A stretch of DNA of 64,000 nucleotides from Corynespora cassiicola. Lineage: Eukaryota; Ascomycota; Dothideomycetes; Pleosporales; Corynesporascaceae. Positions within the stretch are counted from its first letter, which is position 1, and the number at the start of each line of letters is the position of its first letter. The DNA lies in NCBI GenBank assembly GCA_022059125.1, contig JAEUWY010000005.1, positions 1,116,001 through 1,180,000 of the forward strand. The letters are read 5' to 3'. The notes under the pieces are model-generated. The model was not told the DNA's origin, searched no databases, and worked only from the letters and a program-made list of their open reading frames with translations. Shown one piece after another: positions 1 through 9,318 of the stretch. Both the position numbers and the translations under genes were made by a program.

Positions 1-610
1 ATTTACAACTTCAATGTCTCCATCGAAGCGCACTAACCAACATCCAGCTACCGTTGAGACCATACCAAGAGGCTCAGATAGGTGTTGGTCGAAGCACCAG
101 TAAATGGGGCGCCGTGAGGCATTCCAAAAAGGAAGACAGGGCACCGGCCACTGTAGAGAAAGCGACATGCAACCTGAGCCTACCCTCAAAGGGTGTGCGA
201 GAGAAGAATGACGAGGAGAACGAGCGTTGCGCGACTGTTCCGTTGAGGTCGACATGGTCAGAAAACAACAACAAAATAGTCGAAGTCCTGGGCACAGCTC
301 CACAAGATGACAATAGCAGCTTGATTCGAAAGAAGGTGTTGAGTGGGGTTAGGATTGCCGTGGTGGTGACAGCGACAAAGGAGAAGTCGAACAGCTGGAC
401 GCGTCGCGTTCTGCACGAGCGTGCAGAAACAGAGGTTCCACGCTAGTAGATTGCGCTAATACATAATTGGGCTAGCTTTCACACGACGTCACGCATGTGC
501 CCCAGGGCCCCAGTCCCTTGCATAACGACTTTAGTAAGCACGTAAAATCACTTCATCTCCGCCACCTCGGTTTGCCCTTCTTTCAAATCGCTGGAAGGGG
601 GAAACACAAA
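1..610. other. upstream non-coding stretch, no gene recognised
   Basis: This stretch lies upstream of the Rtp1-like gene. A 130-codon open frame at 54-446 (+) and a shorter one opposite it have no recognisable domain and look like chance. The sequence probably holds the promoter and 5' leader of the gene starting at 611. Confidence 0.5.
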
Positions 611-3600
611 ATGGGAGCCGTAGAGGACGCTGTTGACGCCGCCGCTGATTTTGTCGGGCCATTCCTGGACAAAGGCCCGAAGAAAACTACTTCGGACAAC
701 CCGGGTCACGATGCACCAAAGCTGGTAGAACAAGCTGTGGCTCACCTCCAGGCTATCAATATTGCTGAACAAGCCTCAGATCCGAATGCGCCATATGATG
801 GATCTCTAGTGGGAGTTGTATATGGCCTTCTGGACCTGGTCACAACGCTTGGGATCCTTCCTTACCTTTCCCCGGGTGTCACTTTCTATCAGCGTCCGAG
901 ATCCGTTTTGGTTTCAACCTTGCCTGTGCCAAAGGACCATAATGATGCTCTGCTCTCGGTTGTTGTGAAGTTTCTGCATCCTATCTTGGAGCAGGATGGC
1001 ATTGGCGTTCAGCCACTCCTCTCCCAGCGGATTCTGCCCGACATAATCTCGGCCGTTGCTGAGCTGGCTCTTTCTCCCAGAACAAGCCGTGAGCTGCAGT
1101 TGGAATACATGCCAGTACTAAAAGAGATCCTTAAGTCCACGCCAACATCGAGACTTCTTCCAATTCTTACGTCCTTTGTTCATCAACCCAGCCTTCCGTC
1201 ATGGCTTAAGCCAGTACTCTCCAAAGAGCTTGCGTTTGTGCCATTACGGCCTCATGGAGTCAGACATACTGTCGAGTTTCTCTCTCTCTCCTACCTATCA
1301 AAAAATTCTCGAGTACCACAAGATGCGTCCGGGCCGCAATCAAAGCTTCCTATTCCCCTCGAGGCAATCACCCAGGCTTCTCGACTCTTGGTATCCGTTC
1401 CAAGTGGGACAAACCCGGATGAATGGTTCACCCAACTAGCCCCCCAACTCCTGAATCTTCTAGATGGCAGTGAGGGTAAAGAGCTTAGTAGAGCAGCTGG
1501 CCAAATAATTGCTGGTGGAATACTGAACCGCAAAACCACTGGTGCACCAGGAACTGTGGGCTGGGAGCTATTTGCCAGACCTCTTCTCAGGGTGCTGAGA
1601 CCTGTGGGAAATACTGCAACTGCAACTGCAACTGCAACCATGAAAAGTATTTCAAATGCTGTCATTGTGGGGGAGGGAGAGCTAAGAGTGGCTCTAAGAC
1701 GGATGGCTACGATAGTCTCTTCCTACTCCCACGCTGGTTTCATCAAACGCCTGATTGGGCCCCTACTTTTACCGCTTTGGGCACTACTGAACTATTCCAA
1801 AGCCCGGCCTTCTTTGGACAAAGAGTGGAGAGAGCTCTCTCGGGCTATAATGTCGCGATACATGTCCATATCCTGTGACCCAAAACAGATTGATACGATA
1901 ACAACCAATTTGTTCTGGGATGGTGATCCAGCATGGACATATGGGCCAGGCTCGCAAGGCGGCGTTGAGATCCGCCAACGGGCTCATGAGGACATCGAGA
2001 TGCGAGGCGTAGATGGGATTTTTTCACGAATCGGCGATCTGGATGCCCGTATCGCCCTTTTGGTCGGTCTCCTCTCAGATTCGAACATAAATGATGATTC
2101 TGCCGGGACTATCTTCCTTCAGACAACTAAGAGATGGCTCTCTCCCGAAAAGAAAACAAAGACGACATTGGTGGATGACTCGGATACTGATCCCCTAGCT
2201 GATCTTGCAGATGCGAAGCTCTCAGAAGCGCTTGCCACGAAATTCAAAGACAAATTTGCTCGCAGCCCACAACACATAATCGAACTTATGATCCAGATTC
2301 TTCAGAATTTTGTCGAGGAGCATAAGTCGAGATCTAAGAAGTTGATGGAATCGAATAAGCTCACTCGGGGCGCACTCAAAAATATTGTGACCTCTCATTC
2401 AAATGAACAAGACCAGGTTTCCGATAATGAATCCGAAGATTTGGTCTCTTTCGCTCTTAGTATTCTGACAACGCTCATCGCATCCCCAGGCTTCAAACGC
2501 GACAGCATATCTCCAGCGTTGCTTTCGTCAGTTATCGATCCTCTACAGTACATCTCGATATCACAGCCATCCCTTCCCATCCAACCGCTTCTTCGAAACG
2601 CTGCCGCAAACCTCCTACAAAACCTCGACCCTGAAGCTTCCAGGGGAACCCCATCTGATCCTCTGGCTGAGCACCGCGAAACGCTGAAGACTGCCATGGC
2701 CGACCTTACGTCCCCCGAACCACCGAATCGCACCTGGGCTCTCTCTGCCATTCGAAAACTCATCAAAGACCAAGCTTCTTTCACCCTCATCGACGTTCCC
2801 TCGACAACGCACATGCTTCTTTCAGCCTCGGTTGCGGACCAGGAGTCTTACGTGCACACCGCCGCTATACCCGTGCTAGTTGATCTCGCGATCCGCGCCC
2901 CCAACCCCACGCTCCGCATCCTCGTCGATGCCTTTGTAGATATCGGCGAGCAATCCCTGCGCTTGAGGAAAGAAAAGGAGATACAAGAGGCCCTCGATTT
3001 CCGTCTGCGCGTCGGTGAAATTCTAAACAATATCGTGTTGGGCGATGACTTCTGGCGATTCGGCGGCGATACCGCGACCAAGCATAGGAATCTAAAAATG
3101 ATTGTCGAAGCCACCCTATCTCTAGCTAGTCGCCGGGGTAAGCGCAAGAAGACGCTTTCTGTTCGTTCTGATCTTCTCCTGGCGGAGCAAAAACTGCAAG
3201 AGGAGGGGGAGGCGGCGTGGGGTGGCCCCATCCCCAATCTGCTCGATCCAGATGCTGAGAATCCGGCGGAGCAGAAGGAGCGCGATGAGTTGCTGAAGAT
3301 TGTGCAAGGCTGGGAGGATACAGGGATCGAAGAGGATGTTCGTATTCGCGCTTCTGCCTTGAGCATCCTGGGCAACATCTTCGAGAGGAGATTAGAGTTA
3401 TTGAGTCAGGTCACCGTCGATGCAGGGTTGCAGATGGTCATTATGATCTTGTCTGTAGAGACTGTGGAGGCTAAAGGAGTTCTCAGACGAGCAGCTGTCT
3501 TGGTCGTTATGGGGCTATTGCGAGGAATGGATGACCTGCTTGAGTATGGGAGGGAGAGCCGTGCGGGATTGGGGACGAGACAAACAGATGAAGTGGAGAG

Positions 3601-3838
3601 GGTCATTGCATGGGTAAGAAGCGAAGACAACGATGGCCTCGTTCGAGACCACGCTGCGAGTGTTATCGAAGGATTGGAAACATTGCGGATGAAGAAAGTG
3701 TACAAGATCAGGGATGAAGGCTTGCGATTGGGTCCTGATCTCGGCTTATCAGGCAACCTGCGCGGTCTGGACATCCAACCGGTCATCGAAGAAAGTAAAT
3801 CAGAGAAACGCGGGCCGGTCATCGAAGAGATTGAGTAG
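611..3838 (+). CDS. Rtp1/TANGO6-like RNA polymerase II assembly factor
   Basis: A single-exon gene of about 1075 residues. The protein is an alpha-helical, HEAT-like repeat protein. Around residue 698 it has a segment (LTSPEPPNRTWALSAIRKLI) of the RTP1_C1 type, and around residue 909 a second conserved helical stretch (DVRIRASALSILGNIFE) of the RTP1_C2 type. Known Rtp1 family members are cytoplasmic proteins that help assemble and import RNA polymerase II; the role here is inferred from the family. I chose ATG 611 (MGAVEDAV), not the in-frame ATG at 497, because the extra 38 residues look like translated leader. A low-complexity Thr-Ala run near residue 335 is encoded by a hexanucleotide repeat. 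No intron is needed to keep the frame open. Confidence 0.85.
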   Translation: MGAVEDAVDAAADFVGPFLDKGPKKTTSDNPGHDAPKLVEQAVAHLQAINIAEQASDPNAPYDGSLVGVVYGLLDLVTTLGILPYLSPGVTFYQRPRSVLVSTLPVPKDHNDALLSVVVKFLHPILEQDGIGVQPLLSQRILPDIISAVAELALSPRTSRELQLEYMPVLKEILKSTPTSRLLPILTSFVHQPSLPSWLKPVLSKELAFVPLRPHGVRHTVEFLSLSYLSKNSRVPQDASGPQSKLPIPLEAITQASRLLVSVPSGTNPDEWFTQLAPQLLNLLDGSEGKELSRAAGQIIAGGILNRKTTGAPGTVGWELFARPLLRVLRPVGNTATATATATMKSISNAVIVGEGELRVALRRMATIVSSYSHAGFIKRLIGPLLLPLWALLNYSKARPSLDKEWRELSRAIMSRYMSISCDPKQIDTITTNLFWDGDPAWTYGPGSQGGVEIRQRAHEDIEMRGVDGIFSRIGDLDARIALLVGLLSDSNINDDSAGTIFLQTTKRWLSPEKKTKTTLVDDSDTDPLADLADAKLSEALATKFKDKFARSPQHIIELMIQILQNFVEEHKSRSKKLMESNKLTRGALKNIVTSHSNEQDQVSDNESEDLVSFALSILTTLIASPGFKRDSISPALLSSVIDPLQYISISQPSLPIQPLLRNAAANLLQNLDPEASRGTPSDPLAEHRETLKTAMADLTSPEPPNRTWALSAIRKLIKDQASFTLIDVPSTTHMLLSASVADQESYVHTAAIPVLVDLAIRAPNPTLRILVDAFVDIGEQSLRLRKEKEIQEALDFRLRVGEILNNIVLGDDFWRFGGDTATKHRNLKMIVEATLSLASRRGKRKKTLSVRSDLLLAEQKLQEEGEAAWGGPIPNLLDPDAENPAEQKERDELLKIVQGWEDTGIEEDVRIRASALSILGNIFERRLELLSQVTVDAGLQMVIMILSVETVEAKGVLRRAAVLVVMGLLRGMDDLLEYGRESRAGLGTRQTDEVERVIAWVRSEDNDGLVRDHAASVIEGLETLRMKKVYKIRDEGLRLGPDLGLSGNLRGLDIQPVIEESKSEKRGPVIEEIE
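1613..1637 (+). repeat. CTGCAA hexanucleotide microsatellite in Rtp1 coding region
   Basis: About four tandem copies of a CTGCAA-type hexamer encode alternating Thr-Ala. The unit is a multiple of three, so length changes would not shift the frame. Confidence 0.85.
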
Positions 3839-4104
3839 ACTAGCTTTGGATTCGTATATTCGGAACCTCGAATGCTATATTTTGCGAGTGTCGCCTGATA
3901 TGCACGCCTCTGCCCGCCATGGTATCTGAAACGTTTTGTTCAATAGGAATCGCAGTATGTTCGTCCTCAACAACTGCCAATATCGTGTCGAGGTGCGGCG
4001 GGAGTGATCCCCCAACCTTTTCACGGGCTCGTCGAACCAGACCCTTCCCCCCTCATCCTAAGTTTTCAGCTCGTATCGGTTCGTGTCGCCGCTCGTAATC
4101 TGGC

Positions 4105-4557
4105 TCATCCTGACATTGCTACGTCTTTCGGTTGCTTGGGCTCGACTTCGTTAGCGTCTCCGATCCAGAGCACGTTGTTGCAACTGCAGTGTAGTCAGCT
4201 TCATGTACATGCCCACTAGATATTGCGCATTATCCTTACCGAATGAGGACTTGGCCCAAGGTTCCGGAGCTCTTGCCGTCAATGAACTCTTCGGTATTGG
4301 CGAGCTGGATGTTCATGTACAAGTCGACTGAGACGAGGCGGCCTTTGTATTCTGTGTCGCCCCACTTGAGACGTACAACAATGTCGCGGTCGACTCTGCA
4401 CAAAGTCAGTTGGTGATTCCATTTACATAGCGCGCGGTGCAGTTGTAGGTACATACAGCGATGCTAGCATTGGGCGCGGGTTGAAGGGCGCGACGGCCTG
4501 GAGATTGTTAGTTCTTTGCATCGCGAAAACCGGGGCGTGGAAATTCCGTACAGCCAT
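4105..4557 (-). CDS. Small nuclear ribonucleoprotein SmF
   Basis: A spliceosomal Sm-ring protein of 93 residues, built from four exons: 4552-4557, 4457-4497, 4240-4395 and 4105-4183 (coding sum 282 nt). The Sm1 motif is seen in [19 protein letters not shown] and the Sm2 motif in the join [16 protein letters not shown]. The stretch [14 protein letters not shown] is diagnostic of the F subunit, which forms the heteroheptameric ring on U1, U2, U4 and U5 snRNA in the nucleus. The first coding exon holds only ATG GCT; intron 1 has a clear CTAAC branch site just before its acceptor. A Leu replaces the usual Ser in VSVDSYMN. The tail after the Sm fold ([18 protein letters not shown]) is short and charged. 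Confidence 0.93.
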
Positions 4558-7353
4558 ATTTGCGGTCGTCGCAGAGCTTCACTTGGTGTATAGGAAAGTG
4601 TATGTGGGTGAGGCAGAGCTCGAGATGTCGTTGGGGTGTACTGCTTGTAGCTCTGGTTCGAAGAAAGTTGTAGGAGATAGGTTTATCCGAGAGTCTTGGC
4701 AAGGCTGGTGCGGCTATCTCATGACGTGGGGTTCTCCGCATACGTCGAGTCCTCCCATCTCTTTAATGAATGATCGGCTAGAGCAGCTTCCACTGTACCC
4801 ACTACGCTTGAATTCTTAGATTATAATGCTCGCTTCGTTAATATATCTGGACACATTCCTTTTTTTACCGTGCTAATGTTACTTTTATTTTCATTCCCAA
4901 CTCACTCATATTACTTTAAGCTTAAAAGTTCAAGCTTCTTAAAAAAAGACACATTTTTTGAATTGAAGAGTTTCTAATGAATCAAATGATCAAGAGATTT
5001 TTCTTCTTCTAGTGGCTGGTCATCTATCTTCCTGCTCGCCCTGTCGTGGTTTCACTTGGATTCATTCGGCGCTTTAGAGCGTCCGGCCACCCTCACTAAT
5101 CTTGACCAGCACAGCTCACGTTCCTATCCTACAGGGGTTTAGCTATCTTATTTCATCATTGCGCATGTATCATAATCCATGAAAGGATCTGGAGAGCAGA
5201 GGATCAAGATCCATTGGAGCCCCTGCTGATGACGGACAAGACCACGGAAGTGTTTTCAAACAGTGGTACCGAAGCATGGCGGCATTTGATAATTGCGATA
5301 ATGGTCATCCAGACCCTCAAATCAGGTTTGAATGGATACCCAATCTCGCCACAGTGAGGAGTAATTGCGCCAACGATGTCATCGAAGAACAACGTGTGGC
5401 TGTTCAACGATCTTACAGACCACGCAATGAAGACACGGAAACTAACTGATAATACGAAAAGTGGGGTTACGGAAGTTTTCTTGTGGTCCAAAACACGAAT
5501 GGTAATGCCGATGCGCTGAACCACCTGCATTTCTCGTTTCTAGTCGAGTGTAGTGAATCTAATGGCTGGTCTATTCTCATCTCGTCTGCGACCTCCGGTA
5601 GTCAACTCCAGTCGAGACAGACATATCGGAAAACCTAGACATGTTCGAATAGTGTTCGTTGACGATGAACCGAATACCTCAATAGGTACCCAGGTATGAG
5701 AGAGAGTAGTACCAGGACGTCAATTCGAACGCCAGGCCTTTTTTGAACCCACTATAACGCCTTTCATCCGATGCGTGGAACGGAAAGTACAGTTTTTGGA
5801 CCCCTGGGCTTTATCGTCCTTTCTCGTGATAGCGTGCCTGTAAGGTGACCTCGCCGCGGCCAAGCTCGTTCGGATCTTTCTATTTAGATTAATCGACGCT
5901 GCACCGCAATTTAACCCCCTCGCTTCAACACATCACGAACCAAACTTCAGAACTTTGCTCAGCAGCCTGACGGCACAAGTTTGATTGCATTCTGCGGCAA
6001 ATCCCAAATTTGTCTTGCTAGACCTCGGCCCAACCGGCTGTGCCTTGTCACGAAGAGTTGGAATGTAACAGTGTTTTCTCGCCAGATTAATAAGTCGAGT
6101 TCCTTTCGTGTTTTTTGCTCCATCCTTATTTAGACTTTCCTATTTGACTGAGCCGCACCGAACTGGTAACGGCACACGGCACGCACTTTAGCCTGCACAG
6201 GCATATCGTTCTCAGCTTGACGCTTGATCCAATCACACCATGTCTCTCGAACATAAGTTGATCCTTGGCTCGTATTATCTGGTTCGCGTTCTCACAATGG
6301 AAGGGACCATCACAGAATTTTACATATCAATATCATATCGAAAAGCTTATCAGGCGTCTAGATTGAGTTTGGGAGGAGAATGCTACTACCCGAAAACATA
6401 AATGAAGTGAAGCCTCCGAGCCAATGTCGTTCTCCATATCGCAATCCCCATATCAACAGGCGACGTGATGCAACATATACCAAGCTTTGATTGCAGCTGA
6501 GCGACCGTATCTAGTAAGAGTCTTTTCGCCCAATGGATATCGTCACGAAAGTCTAGACCTCTACCAACTACCATGTCCGTGCTCAAAATGCGCCATGCCT
6601 GGCAACTCGGTCGACACAAACTCCTGGGACAGGGTGATAAAGGACCCACAACAATGCTGTATTATCTGGTCGTTTGGAGGATCTACTGCTTTCTCGATAA
6701 AGGGTCCTGCGTACCCCAGAGCAGATCAATTTTGAACACCCCTGGCTTATACCTAGGGATGGATCCCGAATAGAATTGTCTAGGCCAGCACAGATTTTAA
6801 TTTGTTTGACCGAGAGAGCCGGTGCTAGATTTAACCCTGGCTTTCAACGGTCTTCGCCGCACCTAGCTGCCCAGCACCTAGCTTCCTGGTCCACAAGAGA
6901 TGACATGGGCTTGCCACCAGTCACATGGCGAAAGGAGTAAAGTCTTTCGTGTCAGTTGGGCTTTCACAATCATGGCACTCTATCAATCACCCCACGGCAG
7001 GTTAGGCCCTCTTCACACCACTTGGTGTCGCAAGCATGGCATGCTATGGCGGACTGATGCAGAATGGTTTACCCATATTAGCTATACGGGGGTCTGGATA
7101 GGTGCAGACAAGTTGAACAATCGACCCTTCGCCAAATCAGGGACAGTGGTGCATGCTTGGGGGAGCGAGGGTAACCGTGACTCTTTAGTACGGGCGAGTA
7201 TATGAAGACACTGCTGGCCGTTCCACGGATAAAAAAATACTGCCACTACTACTGCCCACTTCCTTGATCATAATACTTGCACCGCACAATATCTTCTTGC
7301 TGAGGATCCACATAAGCTATTGAACTTTTATTACGTCAGATCCATTCTCAGAC
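4558..7353. other. 2.8 kb gene-poor stretch
   Basis: Between the SmF start and the repeat-peptide gene I find no open frame with a recognisable protein, no transposase or reverse transcriptase remnant that I can name, and no RNA gene. The part at about 4850-5000 is AT-rich. Open frames of 70-110 codons at 5204-5530, 6386-6649, 6487-6735 and 6900-7205 look like chance. An A-rich, TATA-like sequence near 7228 could serve the downstream gene. Confidence 0.6.
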
Positions 7354-7876
7354 ATGCAGTACGGCCTGGTGTCGGTGCTCGCCGCGGGCGCTCTTTTGAT
7401 CAGCGTGAACGGCCTTCCCATCGTAAGGTTCATTGTTCACAAGTAGTATACAATCCACTGACATGTTGCAGTCGGAAATTACCCCTCCAAACACCATTGA
7501 GCTCGGAAAACCCTCAACAGAGGTGACGTGGGGCCGTCGCGATCTCCCTAAAGACAAGATCGAACTTGGCAAGCCATCAACGGAGATAACGTGGGGCAAA
7601 CGCGACAGCACAACGCCGCCCGACGACATTGAACTCACTCCCCCCGACTCTGAGATCATCTGGGGAAAGCGTGATGGGACGGTCCAAGGCGGCCCGGGTG
7701 ATGACATTGTCATCACTCCCCCGAGCACGGAGATCATCTGGGGTAAGAAGCGGGCTGAGAAGCCGAAGGATGTCTTTACTATCGGAAATCCGACAACAGT
7801 GGTGACTTGGGGACGTGATCTACCCAAGGACAAGATTGAGTTGGGCAAACCGAGCACAGATATCACTTGGGGGTAA
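7354..7876 (+). CDS. Secreted Kex2-processed repeat peptide precursor (KEP/RiPP-like)
   Basis: Two exons (7354-7422 and 7472-7876, intron 49 nt with GTAAG...CAG ends) encode 157 residues. Residues 1-20 are a clear signal peptide (MQYGLVSVLAAGALLISVNG). The remainder is six imperfect repeats at about residues 24-46, 47-67, 68-90, 91-117, 118-138 and 139-157. Each carries a core of the type IELGKPSTEITWG. Repeats 1-4 end in WGRR, WGKR, WGKR and WGKKR, which are Kex2 endoprotease sites; repeat 5 ends in a single Arg; repeat 6 ends at WG and the stop codon. Cleavage in the Golgi plus carboxypeptidase trimming would release five or six peptides of about 19-24 residues ending in Trp-Gly. This architecture matches the fungal KEP class, which includes pheromone precursors, repellents and dikaritin RiPP precursors. 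There are no cysteines, so it is not an alpha-pheromone with the usual WC motif. The bioactivity is unknown, and no UstYa-like or tyrosinase gene is nearby. Confidence 0.85.
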
Positions 7877-8302
7877 ATTAAGAAGACCGCGTGTTGACTT
7901 AGTCTGTATGGTTTATGTTTCTTTGTACTGGTAAAAGTAGAGGTACTGTTGTGTTGGTGCTGTGATATCCGCAAGGTTGGTTTCGTATGTCAACGATTTA
8001 GTCTTGCAAATATGTTTTTCACAAAGTGTAACATGTGGCTTATAACGTTGATTCATCACGAATTTCTCCCTGAACTGAGTCTAACGTGTATTGTTCCGCG
8101 CAGCCTTCTTGAGTTGTGGCAATACCTGACATTTGCAGGCCCAAAAATATGCCTGTACCTTTCATAGTAGTCGGGCATTCGGATGTTGATATGACACCAT
8201 GCCCGGCCATGCTGTTGATAGATGTTCCGTATAAAAGGCACAGAAGCTGTTCCATTCGTAGTGCCACGTCTCACCCTTATGACCATATCCCTGGCCAACA
8301 CC
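7877..8302. other. intergenic, convergent 3' ends
   Basis: This 426-bp stretch separates the stop codons of the repeat-peptide gene and the DUF866 gene. It probably holds both 3' untranslated regions. The overlapping short open frames show no known domain. Confidence 0.6.
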
Positions 8303-8986
8303 TCAAGCTCGCCGAATCTCCCACTTCACATTTGTGATACTGACTTCCTCACTAGCTTTCTCGTCGTAATCGAACCACTCGCCTTCCGAAAGGTCGATCG
8401 ATGTGAATTTTGAGCCTGTTTCGGTGCCCTCGGCCAGAAATTCTCCCTACTCTCCGTTAGCCTCTGGGTAAATAGTCGGATGATGGAAACTTGCCTCGGC
8501 CTTGAAATCTGTGAACTCAAGCCCCCTGCAGTCGAGTTCGAGGATGTTCTGCGTTTTCGGGGGGTCTGTATGGGGATATGATGCTGGTGCAGCTTTGACA
8601 TTCGCCGAGTGCTCCCTCTGTACGGGTTTTCAGCTCAGAAAAGAAAAGTATAGGGTAGGGAGATTGACCTTACAGTTCTTGCACTTCCACACAAAGTTGG
8701 CCTCACCCCTGCTTCCGCTCAACTCGTTCATTTCCTGGAGGTCGTTAGGGCCTAGCAAGATCAGAGATAGAGGGAGGCCGTACAAAGCGATTCACAGTCA
8801 CATAATTAGGGTGTGTCTCGCGACATGACGTGCATTGGACTTTGAAAGTGTAGAAGAACGGAGAGTCTTCGGTATCGAGCGGCCGGAGGTTCGTAACTCT
8901 TAAGAAGAGAGATCAGCAAGGCACTGTAAGCTGCAGGGAGGAACATGCCCGTTGAGTTCGGCGGTTAGAGCTAGGGCGAGCACCAT
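8303..8986 (-). CDS. DUF866 / CZIB-like CXXC zinc-binding protein
   Basis: Five exons (8949-8986, 8784-8898, 8669-8734, 8495-8617 and 8303-8446) give 486 coding nt, or 161 residues. The protein matches the eukaryotic DUF866 family (human C1orf123/CZIB). Two CXXC pairs are visible: CTSC at residues 35-38 and CKNC at 69-72. Between them is the family signature NELSGSRGEANFVWKCKNC, and the C-terminal half carries LELDCRGLEF and GEWFDYDEK. Family members are small cytosolic or nuclear zinc proteins of unclear function. Two of the four introns start with GC rather than GT: intron 1 (GCATGT) and intron 4 (GCAAGT). The gene is divergent from the PPR gene across 332 bp. Confidence 0.9.
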
Positions 8987-9318
8987 TGTGAAGATTTGTA
9001 TCGCGGATGATGTAACGAGCTTCGCGCTCTGAGCTTTCTGGCTTTGGAGGGGGAGGGGCACCGCCCGAGCACGTGATCACGCTTCGACTTGTCGGGATCT
9101 TCAGTTTGCCCTGAGCCGATCGAACGACAATCTACGAAATCTCCACCAGAAGCCCGACACAAGCTCCGATGCCCCCTTCCCGCGATCTCTACACGTACAA
9201 GTGCTAGAATCGTACGAGTATCATCGCAAATCCTCGAATCCGCCCCCGCAAGCCCTCCGCGCTTCCTTGCGCCGCTATACTCCCTCCGTCGCTCGTCGTA
9301 AAGCATGCCCCGATAGCT
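8987..9318. promoter_or_regulatory. shared divergent promoter region, DUF866 / PPR genes
   Basis: A 332-bp spacer between two start codons that face away from each other. It must hold both promoters. I can assign no specific regulator site with confidence. Confidence 0.5.

Noticed and set aside
54..446. 130-codon plus-strand open frame at the window start
   Set aside because: No domain, odd composition, and an overlapping open frame on the other strand; most likely promoter or leader of the Rtp1-like gene.
5204..7205. Several 70-110 codon open frames in the gene-poor stretch
   Set aside because: No family resemblance, no consistent splice joins, and frames on both strands of equal quality. 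I also looked for transposase or reverse transcriptase motifs and saw none.
7348..7974. 208-codon minus-strand open frame antisense to the repeat-peptide gene
   Set aside because: It mirrors the repeats of the sense gene; its apparent repetitive pattern is a shadow, and the sense frame has a signal peptide, intron and Kex2 sites.
8040..8413. Small open frames between the repeat-peptide and DUF866 genes
   Set aside because: They overlap the 3' region and the last exon of the DUF866 gene, which has clear family sequence.
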